From contig NJPS01000003.1 in assembly GCA_002946415.1 (NCBI GenBank), positions 186,001-250,000 of the forward strand: a DNA stretch of 64,000 bases, given 5' to 3'. Every line of letters starts with the position of its first letter. Position 1 is the first letter of the stretch. The notes below the pieces were generated by a model. The model did not search any database and had not been told where the DNA came from. It saw only the letters and a program-made list of their open reading frames with translations. This document shows, piece after piece, positions 31,615 to 42,833 of the stretch. Source of the DNA: Rutstroemia sp. NJR-2017a BVV2. Lineage: Eukaryota; Ascomycota; Leotiomycetes; Helotiales; Rutstroemiaceae. The translations under genes were made by a program, and so were the position numbers.

Positions 31615-32328
31615 ATGGACGAGGAGTGGACTGAGTCAGTTACATTTCGAGTGAATCCACAAAAACCTTTGAGAGAGCCATCTATATACGGTTTCGGATG
31701 TTTAGCTCTTCCTATTGCTACCGTTGCTAGCACTGAGCAAGAATTTGATGACGATCGCTATAGATATATAAATGTTGACGACCACTACACTCGCAGTTTT
31801 AAAAGGCCTTATGGCATTCCATATGTAACAAATCACTCTATGCAACATATACTCAAACCACCTTTTGTGGGTCGAATATACGCGTTTTCTGGTCCTCGCC
31901 GGGCAAAAGCTCCAGGGGTTAGTCTACTAGTGGTCAACCCTCCTGCCAAACTTTACGACCCAGGAGCGCTTGCTAACTATGCCCCAGGTGCCCAGAACGA
32001 CCCATCTTATAATAACGGTCAGCATCTTACTTATCCCCAGCAAGCCAAACCTCCCGGACCAGTAGTGCGTTCTTCTACTGCTGCATCTTACGTTCCTGGG
32101 TCTCTCGCTAATTACGCTCCTGATGCTCCTTGGAACACTGCTCATCGTGACGTACGTTCCCAAAGCACCTGGTATAAGAATAGGCGTAGTTATAAGCGTC
32201 GTTTTAGGGCTCCCACAAAGAGTCTAAAGAAGTCAGAGCCAGCTGGCCCAGCTCCCTTGATCGGTTCGTCAATCGAATCGCCGCAGTCGAATTCTGAGTC
32301 CTCAGTACCTCGACATACGCAAGCGTAA
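31615..32328 (+). CDS. Low-complexity tandem paralog A, 237 aa
   Basis: Intronless frame from acaaaATG. I do not recognise the family, but it is clearly a paralog of the gene at 32886-33584: both start with a S-x-x-F-[RH]-VNP-x-K motif, share GALANY-x-PGAQNDP-x-YN, then GQH-x-TYPQQA, and then a second LANYAPDA or DPYAPDA unit followed by WNTAHR. Within this protein the LANYAPGA and LANYAPDA units are an internal duplication. The C-terminus is basic (RRSYKRRFR). The stop TAA is overlapped by a perfect GTAAGT (gcGTAAGT, intron start at 32326), so a further 3' exon is possible. Disordered, no membrane segment. Confidence 0.65.
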   Translation: MDEEWTESVTFRVNPQKPLREPSIYGFGCLALPIATVASTEQEFDDDRYRYINVDDHYTRSFKRPYGIPYVTNHSMQHILKPPFVGRIYAFSGPRRAKAPGVSLLVVNPPAKLYDPGALANYAPGAQNDPSYNNGQHLTYPQQAKPPGPVVRSSTAASYVPGSLANYAPDAPWNTAHRDVRSQSTWYKNRRSYKRRFRAPTKSLKKSEPAGPAPLIGSSIESPQSNSESSVPRHTQA

Positions 32329-32885
32329 GTCCTTTTCCCTTGGAGATGAAGTAAGGTGTTGCCGTCGATATCGATCATAAATTCTCCACTAGTATTGAAG
32401 CTTCGGTGAGAATTACTTGTAGCTCCTCCTAGGCTGCAAAATGGGTACATATAGATGGGTTCTTAGCTCCTCAACGTATCCATCTACCCACTCATATGCC
32501 GGAATAGGGCCTGTGATATACAATAGATAGTCAATTTTTCCTCTAACACCCAGTATAAATATCTTATAATTTTGCATCTTCAGACTTCAGTTGAGAATCT
32601 TTTCGAACCGTGACTAGTAGAATAGCAGATACAACAACATCGAACAACAACATCGAACAACAACATCGAACAAAAATAAAACAATAACATATTTTGAATT
32701 TTCAGACTTCAGTTGAGCACTGTTTTGAACCGTGACTAGTAGAACAGCAGATACAACAACATCAAATAGTAACAAAACAATAACGTGAAAACGAATATTT
32801 ATTATACCATCTCAGCTTCTCTACAATTCTTTTCAACATCAGTAAACCTTACTCCAATATCTTCATTATACTATCATCATACAAA
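32329..32885. other. Intergenic between the two low-complexity paralogs
   Basis: 557 bp. It holds the duplicated 122-bp unit described separately and ends in a C/A-rich leader before ATG 32886. A possible 3' exon of paralog A (after ctcctag at 32431) cannot be excluded. Confidence 0.5.
32581..32786 (+). repeat. Direct duplication, about 122-bp period, upstream of paralog B
   Basis: The segment starting cagacttcagttgag at 32581 recurs at 32703, followed in both copies by a diverged spacer, then gaaccgtgactagtaga and cagatacaacaacatc. The first copy contains an extra three-fold acaacatcga triplet-like expansion. The second copy sits about 180 bp before ATG 32886, in the promoter region. Confidence 0.8.
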
Positions 32886-33584
32886 ATGACTTCTAGACGC
32901 GGCGAGGTCAGCGGTTTTCATGTTAACCCGTGGAAGGATCAACAACCTGATTTCACTGTCCCTCCACAACAACCTTCGACAGAGGCACCTGTGTCTTCCG
33001 TTTCCAGCGCTAACCTGGTAGCTGAAGATGGTGGCGCTTATTATACTAGATCATCCCCCAACTCTTATTATTATTATGACCCTCAGGCGAGTATTTCAGG
33101 AGATGCTGCTACTTATGCTCAGGCTCCTAGTACCCAGAGCGGCAATGCGTATTCCTACAATAGTGGTGGTAACTACGGCAGTGGTACATCTTACGCCCCG
33201 CAACAAGCACAAGCTTCAGTATCCAGCTCTTCTGTCCACTATACCCCTTACGCTCAGCAGGCACAAGCTCCAGAGTTCAACTCTTCGGTTCCTGGGAGGG
33301 ATGGATATTACACATCTGGAGCTCTTGCTAATTATCAACCTGGCGCCCAGAACGACCCCTACTACAATAGCGGTCAGCATTATACGTATCCCCAGCAAGC
33401 AGCACCTGCTCCAGCAGCTCCCGCTCATGGTACAACAACTCGCGTCCTAGGAGCTCTTGATCCGTACGCCCCTGATGCAGAGTGGAACACTGCTCATCGT
33501 AGCGGCAACTCTAGACACCGCAGCAGGCATGAGAGCGGAAGAGACGAAGGACGAAGAAGATCTGAGAGAGACAGACGAAGATAG
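32886..33584 (+). CDS. Low-complexity tandem paralog B, prion-like, 232 aa
   Basis: Intronless, start acaaaATG. The N-terminal 140 residues are rich in Tyr, Ser, Gln, Gly and Ala with few charges (PNSYYYYDPQAS, AYSYNSGGNYGSG), the composition of prion-like, phase-separating domains. Residues about 145-205 carry the block shared with paralog A (GALANYQPGAQNDP, GQHYTYPQQA, DAEWNTAHR). The last 25 residues are an Arg/Ser/Asp-rich tail ending SERDRRR, like RS-type RNA-binding tails. An RNA- or condensate-related role is inferred from composition only. The family is not recognised. Confidence 0.72.
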   Translation: MTSRRGEVSGFHVNPWKDQQPDFTVPPQQPSTEAPVSSVSSANLVAEDGGAYYTRSSPNSYYYYDPQASISGDAATYAQAPSTQSGNAYSYNSGGNYGSGTSYAPQQAQASVSSSSVHYTPYAQQAQAPEFNSSVPGRDGYYTSGALANYQPGAQNDPYYNSGQHYTYPQQAAPAPAAPAHGTTTRVLGALDPYAPDAEWNTAHRSGNSRHRSRHESGRDEGRRRSERDRRR

Positions 33585-34529
33585 ATCAGATGAACTGAAG
33601 TCTAAATCTTGGTGCTTAACTAACTTTTCCATTTTCTCTTCCAAAGTAAAAGAAAAATTAAACTAAAAATGCGATGATTTTATAACTCAAACATTCCTCA
33701 CACTCGTACTCCTATGTGAATTCCTTGCAATAACTGTGAAAACATCCCATGCTTTGTATCTTGATTTTGATCTTCTTTCAGTCATGGAACTGCGAGGACA
33801 TTGGTGAGGTTCGGGAATATCTCCATCTTTGAGGCATGCAAGATACGCAGATTGGAAATAATGTATAGAAATGTTCGTGATAAAATACATACAAGCAGGG
33901 AGATCGGTGAAGCTCTCAGTACCAAGGGTTTACTTGGCTCTCCGGGTTAAAAATAATAGATCGACAATATTATCTAAAAGGTATTTGGACAATGAAATCA
34001 TTATAGTATCTTAGAATATTTAGAATCTTTACCTGATAATAGTATCTAGCTGTAATATATTGTCCTAAATCGCCTGGTTTTTTCTACGCCGAAGAGCTTG
34101 GTCAGTTCTCAAATCTCACTTCAAGTAAGCATCCAGCCATGAAAAGTAGGAAGTCGTCGCAAGAACACTCCTTGAGATCGTGAATAACGTTAAATTCTAT
34201 TGCAACTATATGAACACCAAGAACCAGAAATATGCCCCCAGCAAAAATGAAATATTAGTGCCCCCATACAGGTGATGCATGTCTCAGGAAGCCGCGAAGT
34301 AGAGGCGACGTTAATTGAATGACATGATGAAATGTGCCTTATGAATACAAAAAACGGACGATTCTAGAGATTGTGATTGATTGCTAATTTGCTTGATTGT
34401 GTAGTCATACATATATCAGTATTGGGGTTCTCGGTGATTGATAAGGGACTCGAAAAGAACGCCTATGACCTTCAGTATTATTATTTGCAGCCGTAGCAGA
34501 TCCAACCCTTATAGGTGGCAGATTCAGAG
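33585..34529. other. Convergent intergenic region
   Basis: 945 bp, AT-rich, between paralog B and BTB paralog 2. No gene or clear repeat seen. Confidence 0.45.
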
Positions 34530-35674
34530 TCATTCTTTGTCCTTGCGTTTTAGGTCTTCTAGAATCAATCCCTTCGCTGCAGCGTGAATCTCACTCATAT
34601 TTGCTACAAGGTCCTCGCAGATTCGATGGTTATCATGGAGGTTTCTAGTCTGTGTAAAGCAGGCGGTAGTAACTGTTAGTTTCTTAGCCATCTTGTAACA
34701 TTTGAGTATTGACCATTTCGTATTCGGCTCTGCTGGAAAGATACCAAGCAACAAGTAGCCTTTCATGAGACACCCAAGAACCATTGAGTCGCATAGCCTT
34801 CTGTGAGTCTGGAGATCGTCAAGATACGGACACATAATTTCGCTAGCGGTGCAAACGAGTTCAGCCCCCTTGTACTTCTCAAGGAGGTTATGGAAGAGCT
34901 GTATACCTTCCCTAGCTGCCTTTTGCCGGGATTCCTCGATTTTGGCTTTGAAAACATTAGTATAGTCCCACAAGACAAATTATATATAATCTGGACGAGC
35001 TTACCTAGAACATGATCAGGTATAGGGAGGTGCAGGCTTTCTTTCCGCATCCAATTTGAAACAGACAAGTCACTTTGCTCTTGCATAATCTGGGTAGCTT
35101 TTCGAAATTCTTCATGCAAGTCAAATACCCACGCTATGCAAATCCAACGTATGACGCTACGAAATTTTTTCAGTGAGTCTGCTTCTAGGTGCTTCTTCCA
35201 AATCGGTACCATGATACCTAGAACCTCATGCAGTCTGTATTTATCCACTAAGAGTGCGATATTCGTAAGTAGTGTAAGGTCCACTTTCAAAGGAACAAGT
35301 TTGTGTTTGCAATGAATGATATAGACCAATATCTTCATAGCCTCCGTGTCGTCATCCGGAAGTGGTAGGTCGAGCTGTTTCATCTCTCTCAGTTCCTTCC
35401 CTTCTCGGAATTCACCCTGCAGCATCGCCTTGAAAACTGGTGATGCAAGACACATATGTTTGGATGAAACAACGAGGCAGGTCTTGTATACTGTCTTGAT
35501 GATAGGCTCAGCTATATCCGAAGTTGGAGTGTCCGACTGCTCCTCCGAAGTCACCGATTGGGATTCTTGTTCCAACTTTGGCACTTCTTCCACGGGATCT
35601 AACATAAGGACTAAATCGCCATCCGGATCGAGGGTGATGGTGGTGCTCGGTAAAGACATCCTTAATCGATTCAC
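34530..35674 (-). CDS. BTB/POZ domain protein, paralog 2, 361 aa
   Basis: Two exons: 35674-35005 and 34945-34530 (1086 nt); 59-nt intron GTAAGC...CAAAG, phase 1. It starts with the family hairpin TITLDPDGDLVLMLDP, then an acidic Ser/Thr linker, then the BTB core (VSSKHMCLASPVFKAML, LPLPDDDTEAMKILVYIIHC, LLVDKYRLHEVLG) and a helical block with HRRLCDSMVLGCLMKG. ATG 35659 (MSLPST) is an in-frame alternative start closer to the paralog N-termini. The extended fungal BTB family is thought to mediate protein assembly, some as Cul3 adaptors; no Kelch or MATH partner is present here. Confidence 0.9.
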
Positions 35675-36629
35675 AAGTGTGGTTATCTGTTGAAAGGCTT
35701 CTCGGGGATCAAAATTGTCGGAAGAGTGGGGGCGTGAAGGCGCCCGATGATTGATAGATATCGGGGAATTGCAATAATTGAACAGAGAAATCCTTGTGTA
35801 GAAATCCTCGCTCGTGAATATGTCGATGGTATGATTGACCTCTCTGAGCTACTAGCTCTAAATAATGGCCGGAGATGAGAAAATTCCCAGCAATTTCAAA
35901 GAACTGGCAATAACATCCATCGACCAGCGAATCATAGAAACTTAGTGTAAGCAACGAACAAGTACAGCAGCACCGGGGATATCATTCTATTCTCGGATGA
36001 ATGATGTTGTCGCGTTGCGTCGACCATGAAGTGGGAGAAAATTAAGTGTGAAGTGAAATAAATATCCTTCAATCAATTCGAGCTAGAAGCCCCTGGTCAG
36101 TGCACACCCTGCTCGAAGCACTACCCCACAGTACGGATCTACCGGTATGCCCAATTAGGCAATTAGCACAGGAGATGAGGTCCCCATAGAGATATTCTTT
36201 CTCCTTTCACATAAAAAGATTGAATAATCGTATAAAATGTAATTCGATTGATGCCACAGTTCGGTACAGTGAGCTCACAAATACCATACAATACCGCCGT
36301 AGTACTCAGCCTCATCACCTGATTGTTCAGTATCCATAGGACCATACTAGTAAGGCCGTTACAACTCTCCACTTCGCAGGGAATGCAATTACGGGATCAT
36401 GGGCGCACGAAGATGAAAGCTCGCTCTCGTCATTAGGGACCTGGAAGTTGATTAAACTGTTCTTCATGACACCAATGTGAAGTTACAGGGCAGCAAGCTT
36501 TGAGAGATTTCGGTTCGCTAATATGATATCCTAGACAAACAGGTATTAAGAAATCAATCACTTTACATAAATGTATGCGACGGATGGAAATATGAAAAAC
36601 ACAAGAGGCAAGCTGCTTGATAAGGAAAA
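35675..36629. other. Intergenic between BTB paralogs 2 and 3
   Basis: 955 bp separating two tandem minus-strand paralogs; includes the promoter of paralog 2. No gene seen. Confidence 0.45.
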
Positions 36630-37806
36630 CTATTTCCCTCTGATCAGACCCGCCAATCCTAATCCGTTCATCGAATTCCAAATCTCCTTCATATTCTCCT
36701 GAAGCCCAGCCAGAACGCCATGATTATCCGCCGGATTTCTCGACAGTTTCGCACAAGCCGTAGTAACCTTGAGGTTATTAATCCCCTGGTGGACCGAAGA
36801 GACCGAATACGAATCAAATGGCGGGAGCGGGAGCGGGTAGAGGCTTTGAGCGGATGCGCTTCTGATAAGACACCCGAGAACCATGGCGTCGCAATGATTT
36901 CTATGAACGGTGATTTCGTCGTAGCCTGGCGCTGGGACTAGCATCGCTCCACGCTGAACTGTCGGTACCTTCTGAAGCGAACAATTTGTTGAAGGATGGT
37001 GATATTTCAAAATCAAAGAGTCGAGCTGAGAGATCGCCTTTGTGATTGCTAGTTGGCGCAAGGCTTCTATTGCATCTCGGAATTCATTGTTAGTACACCG
37101 TCATGCCAGGCCTACATTGATTCCATGTAGATAGGCACTTACCAAAAACCGACTGTGGAATAGGCAGGTAAGCTAACCCAGACTCTTCGGCCAGCTTCGC
37201 AACATCCTTATCACACTCCCTGCATATGATCTTAGTGATACTTCTGAATTCCAAATCCACACGAAGCACGTATGAAATGCACAGCAACCGAAGCCTATCC
37301 GGCCACGAGTCATAAGAAAGCCCTCGCAGTGTAAGATTAAATGACCAACCAGTGGCATTCAACTGCACAATTTCACGCAACTGGTACTTGTCAACCAGAA
37401 TAGCGATCTGGGTGAGCAGTGGTAGTGCCACAAATGATGGAACAGTGCTGAATCGACCATGAATAAGTCGAGCCAAAATCTCCAAGGCTTGGGCATCGTC
37501 GTCCGGTAGCGGTACCTCAATCGTTCCCTTCTCTCTCAACTGCTCTCCCTCCTTAAATCGACCCTGCAACATTGCTTTGAAGACTGGCGAAGCAAGGCAC
37601 ATATGCTTAGAAGAAACGATCATGCGGACCATGTACACCGGAGCGGGCATCTCCTCGGATATTTCAGAGGTCGACGTCGTTGAGCGGTTACCAGTCACTG
37701 AAGAATCTTGAGAGTCACCTTCGGTATCTGTCACTTCTTGCACCGGATCCACCAGGAGTATTAGATCCCCATCCGGATCAAGCGTTATTGTCTTAATTCC
37801 AGACAT
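36630..37806 (-). CDS. BTB/POZ domain protein, paralog 3, 369 aa
   Basis: Two exons: 37806-37143 and 37075-36630 (1110 nt). The intron is 67 nt with GTAAGT and a tactaac branch site; its phase and position match paralogs 1, 2 and 4. It starts MSGIKTITLDPDGDLILLVD, with a Ser/Thr/Asp-rich linker. The BTB core has VSSKHMCLASPVFKAMLQGRF, in two pieces with paralog 2 its closest relative in the window, then VPLPDDDAQALEILARLIHG and ILVDKYQLRE. The C-terminal block has HRNHCDAMVLGCLIRSA then LYPLPLPPFDSYS. Likely the product of local duplication. Confidence 0.9.
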
Positions 37807-39980
37807 AGTTGCTAATCAGACCAGATCTGATAAGCTGCCGAAAAAAGTACAGCTGTTTGCTTTCATCGAATATGCCCAGTGCTCCACTGACCGATATTGT
37901 TCACTTCTGATTCGTAAAAGACATTCACCGCAGGACGACCGTAAAGATGCCGGGCACAGGATGCAATTTAAGCTAGATTGGACCAGAACAGAAGCACCTA
38001 GTAAAAGAATGCTTACGTCCAGCCTTTAAAGAATCAGACCTTATGAACCCGACGCATAGTCATGATCATTTGAAGGTGTGACGTGCATGGGGTTGGACAG
38101 ATATTAACAGTGGGTGTTAAAATTCAACAACTACCCCGCGATGCAGGCTAGAACTAAGCTTCATACGGACTAGTCTTCAACATCTGTGTACCATTTGATC
38201 TCAGCTGTAAACGAACCTAGCATCAAGAAACAATATTGAAAACGAAATCGAATATCGATCAACTTTCTATTACAACCTGGCCCAAATTGTATCTGGCACT
38301 GAATGGGTTGGTTGCCTGAGAATCGGGACCTTTTGGTAAGCTCTGGATTAGAATTATATGCGCCGCTACCAGCAAGATGAGAGCGACTACAAGCGGAGTT
38401 TAGATAGATGCAACAACTACTTTCGTTGAAAAGGAAGGTAACGACAAGGCACTCTGCTGCGATTTAGGTGCCTATAGTCTCAATAGGCCAGTTTCCTCCG
38501 ATGATTCTCGTATTACCACCCAGCAGCGGATATAGTGAAAGCCAGAAAACAGCCTTCGACCTCTTGAGCGGGCATCAGTGTCTGAAGGACCAAAGCTCTC
38601 TCTGTTCAACACCATTGTAAAGCTCCAAAATTATATCAAACGCTTGATTCTAACCTTTATCAAGGCAAATATTTAGCTGAACAGGAGATACCAGTGTTAC
38701 TCTAACTCCACACCATCAACCAAGTAACCCCGGCCTCACCGTCCCTATCCACATCCCAATTCCCATTCCTCCTCTTTACTCCCAGGCAAGTACTCCGCTC
38801 ACAAGCACTTACCCTCCCACTACCCTCCCACTCTCCCACTCTTCTCTCACCCTCTCCCATCATCCTCAAAAACTCATCATTGCCCTAACCTCTAAACGAC
38901 GTACAAATCACCAAACCACCACACCACCACACGCCTCCACACTCAACCCCAGCTTCCCAGACCCCCACACCACCAGTTTGCCTATTACTTCCTACCAACT
39001 CCTCCCATATTCCTTACCTCGACACAGAGCTAGCCGAATCTACGAACCAACTATATTCATTCTCCTTCCGCTTGACATAGTACTACTTATCGAAGAACTA
39101 GCACCTATTGGGTCCTTTTCGGTTCGTAGCCAGCAGTAATTATAGTACAGATAGGAGGGAGATCCGTCTTCGTTTGACGTTGGGGTAGGGGGTGCAATGT
39201 AAAGAAGAGGGGTATCTCTCCGGGGGTTTAGGGGGGAGAAGAAGCTGTGCTGTAACTGTAGTGAGATGGTAGTTTGTTTATTCGAAGTATATAGCCCGCT
39301 GAGTGCGCTACTATATAACAGTTGACACACCCCCACACACACTGCCACCCACTACAGTCAACCTTCAACCCCGCAACCGAAAGCCACCCCCTCACACAGC
39401 GACTTCAAATCCGCACATCACAATTTTGCATCCCCAATGCAATTATAATCTTCAGCAACTTATAAAATCTTTCAATTCACTATTATCTCCCCCCTCTCCA
39501 ATCCACTATTCTCCCTCCCCACTACCCACGACCCCTTAGCAACCTCCTAACTTAATCTACCTATCTCCTATCTCATCTCATCCCCTACATTCAATCCCCA
39601 GCAACATTGTATTGTACATTACATTCCCCGTGCGAAAAATAGTATAAAAACAGCGAATACATATTGATGAAAGACCCAATCCATTGCTTCTCAGCCCAGC
39701 CTAACCATGAGGATGCCGCCTCTCCTTGAAAAGTTCCAACCATAACCATATCAGCCCAGCCTAGTCCATGCCAATGCCAACCCTTTATTTTTGTGTGTGA
39801 AGTACAGAAGAAATCGCAAGAAAGGAAGAAGTAAAAATGATGAAAATGAAAAACGTCACACTGTGCTATGCATGCTTTGCTCGTCTCGCCCCTCCACCCG
39901 AAGTTGAAAATTAAGTCCCCTGATGGTAGCGATTCGCACCTTGGTAATCTGATATCATAAATGCATTATTATTTTGTTGC
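37807..39980. other. Gene-free stretch, pyrimidine-rich in part
   Basis: 2.2 kb. The first kb is mixed sequence and includes the promoter of BTB paralog 3. 38700-39600 is very C/T/A-rich on the plus strand with CCACAC-type tracts. Short frames only. I see no gene. Confidence 0.5.
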
Positions 39981-42833
39981 TCACTTTTTCTTCTTCTGGC
40001 CCAACCCAGAATTACCCAGGATATCATCGAAAGTTGATTCCCTCCTGCCGGCCGATGAAGCCGGTCTTGAGTCCGTGCCGGAAATACTGCCACGGAATGG
40101 AGAAGCCGTTCGTCGACCCATCGCACTCCCCGGCGAGCCCGGAGAATCCGTTCTCCAGCCGTGTTCCACATTACTAGGAATTGGCAACATCTCCAAACCA
40201 AGCATGACACTCTTCCGTTGCGATTGCCGACTTGAGCTACGGTTGTCTACACCAAGTAGACCGCTGCTGGCGACGCTAGATCTGCGAGAGTCTCGGCCCC
40301 GACTATCAGGTCGTCCGAACGCTGAGCCGAAGCCAGGAGGTGGTGCAAGAGGTGACATTGAATCGTCTTCAGCTTCCAGGGGTTCCGGCAACGGGTCGTT
40401 AGCTTCTGCACGACTGATCCATTTCTCGGCGATGCTCCAACAGTGGGAACGACGGTAAACCCCTTCCACACCGTATTGAACAATGTCACTTGGTAAATTG
40501 ACAACGCCCTGACCGCCTTGCACACCATACCATGCCATCTTGACACCAGCTGCATCTTCCATCCACGGCAAATTACCTAGAGGTGGCTCGCAAAGGAAGT
40601 ATTCTACTCCTTCAGAGTATCGCAAATTTTCGACGTCAATGACGAGCATAGGTAGCGATTGAAGGACGGCATAAATCATCAGCCAGTGTCCGTATCTTTG
40701 ATCGACGAGTTCCTGAACATTCTTCCCTTTCGACTCCCGCTCCTCGAATTGCTTGTACATCTCCATGAAAGGAGTTTTCTTATCGGCATCAAGATTGTAG
40801 CTTTTTGCAAGGATAAGTAGAAGCTCATATTCCTTGAGCTTTCGACTCGATGCTTTGTGTTGGTCTTTTGGTGAGAGCATTGGGAAACCCGGTTCTACTG
40901 TCGCCATCGTAGGTACCTTAGGAACATCGAACGGAATCGGAGGTAACACTGGAGGAGACGATCTATCGAACTCTGACAATATCTTCCGTGCTGCAAGGTG
41001 GACAGGATTTGCGTGAGTCGCATCTTGTTCTTCAGAATCCATAGTTCGAGTCGTAATAGCTTCTCGGTCCGCGAAGAAATCGTAAAGATTGCACATATCG
41101 GTATAAAGTTGCTTCAATACCTGTCGATTGAGTCCACCTTCCACGAACGAGTTTTTACTTTTTGACTTTGGAGGCCATTGACCGTATACAATTTTATAGT
41201 AGGAGAGAATATGTCTACGCATGGCGAGATAATGCGTTCTCCAATTCTTGTATCGCGCAACCTTTGATTCTGCGCTTGTGTTGGATGCCGCTGCACCAGA
41301 AAATAGAGCAGGGAAGTCGAAGTCAGTCAATCGAACATCGACAGATCTGTGTCGTTGACTCAGATCCAATGATGCCCGCTCCAGTCGATTTCGGGTGTTA
41401 TTAGAAATTTCTTTGAACAGCCCTGACTTAAGATCCTTGATACCGTGCCATTTTCCAGCGGCATGCACAAACCCCTCGTTGTACAATTCAGTAGATCGCA
41501 TACGTTCTCCAAGAATAAGAGCTTCGATAGTCTTCTCGCGGCTTGCTCTGACGTCGGCCAAACGATACTCGTCGCAGAAGAATGAAAAACTGGCTGATGC
41601 AGCTTCTCCGTGTGTTGAACCATCGTGATTGGTAAATTCGAACTTTTGCAATAATCCAGCTATCGCTAAGAATATATAATATATCGTGGGACATGAACTG
41701 GTAGCTACCAAGGGCTGCCCAGTCATAAATGCGAAAAAATTACGAACATCGACTAACTTCTGAGTATCTTGCGCTGTTAACTTAGTAGAGTCGTCGGTTG
41801 ACAGCTCAGTAGGAAAGTAAAGATGGATTTCTTTGGCAGTTTCTGGGAAAGAAGCTGTAGAGTCTAAGGTACCGTCGGAACCACCTGAGTGTTCGATGGG
41901 AGTTTCCGGAGGCGTGCCTGTCTGTGATGGACTCTGACTACCGTCGAAGCTCGATGGGGCATTTTGACGTTTGGGAGTGCTGCTGACGAGAAGTCCATAA
42001 AGCGGCGCTGAGGATGATAGAACCAACGAAGGAACTTTGAAAGATGGCCCACGACTCGTCGCTTCGGGGTATAAATGTACAAAGGTGTCGCAGTACTCTT
42101 CCCATAATTCTGGTACCTATAGATATCATCAGCAACTCAATCACCCCGGATTTATTGATTCTTTCTCTACCTTTTCGCCGTGCGTAACTAATGAAATGTT
42201 GTAGTCGATTTTTTGGTCCCCAGCAATAACCCAAGCAGCGGATCCATCCTTACCCGAATCGGACGAGGCTCTCGACTTTGTTTTCACCTGAAAGAAACTT
42301 CTCCGTTTTGAAACCTTCCCACTGCTTTCACCATCTGAAGTATATGAGGTTGGCCGACTAGATGCAGGCGAGGAAACCACTCTATGCCCACTCCCGGGAG
42401 TAAATGGTGAAGGCGGCGCTAGAGAGTTGACATTCGAACTGGAGCCATGTCGGGCTCTTCGCTGTGCTGGGGCATTGATAGGTGTTTCGGGCTCGTCTGC
42501 GGAGTTCAACAATGGCCATGAGTTTGTGTTGGTTGGAGGTTGAATCTTTTGTAATTTGGTGGGTGGATTTGGCAGTACGGTATTCGGTGGTGGTGGAGGT
42601 GCGGAGGTCGTAGGTACTGGCGGAGCACTGTTTGGAAGAGGGGGAACTGGGGGAGCGTCCCTTGAGGGAGATGGAGAAGGTTGTCGTACGGGTAGGCTAT
42701 GTTGTTGAGGGAGTGGTGGTGGCTTTTCTTTGCTCTGTTTAGAATCTGATTGTATCATGATATTTGGAAGATAGGCAGATATGCGGTGCAAGCGCGAGAC
42801 GGATCTCGATCTCTTCTTTGGACTGGAGCTCAT
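39981..42833 (-). CDS. Large fungal protein, tentatively DUF8004 type, 932 aa
   Basis: Two exons: 42833-42171 and 42116-39981 (2799 nt); 54-nt intron GTAGAG...ATAG, phase 0, between HGEK and VPELWEEY. Start chosen at MSSSPKKRSRSVSRL. The frame stays open to ATG 43130 (1031 aa if used), but that extra sequence has less coding character. Residues 1-210 are Pro/Ser-rich (PPVPPLPNSAPPVP), with SH3- or profilin-like PxxP runs. A folded core follows: YFPTELSTDDSTKL, VRNFFAFMTGQPLV, and later LPWMEDAAGVKMAWYG. The C-terminal 150 residues are Ser/Arg-rich. The domain name is recalled with low confidence; function is unknown. Confidence 0.85.

Noticed and set aside
32640..32680. CRISPR-like repeats (acaacatcga units)
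   Set aside because: Units are about 12 bp, contiguous and without spacers; a simple tandem expansion in a eukaryotic intergenic region.
39961..40458. Plus-strand 165-codon frame
   Set aside because: Antisense shadow of the Ser/Arg-rich C-terminus of the large minus-strand gene.
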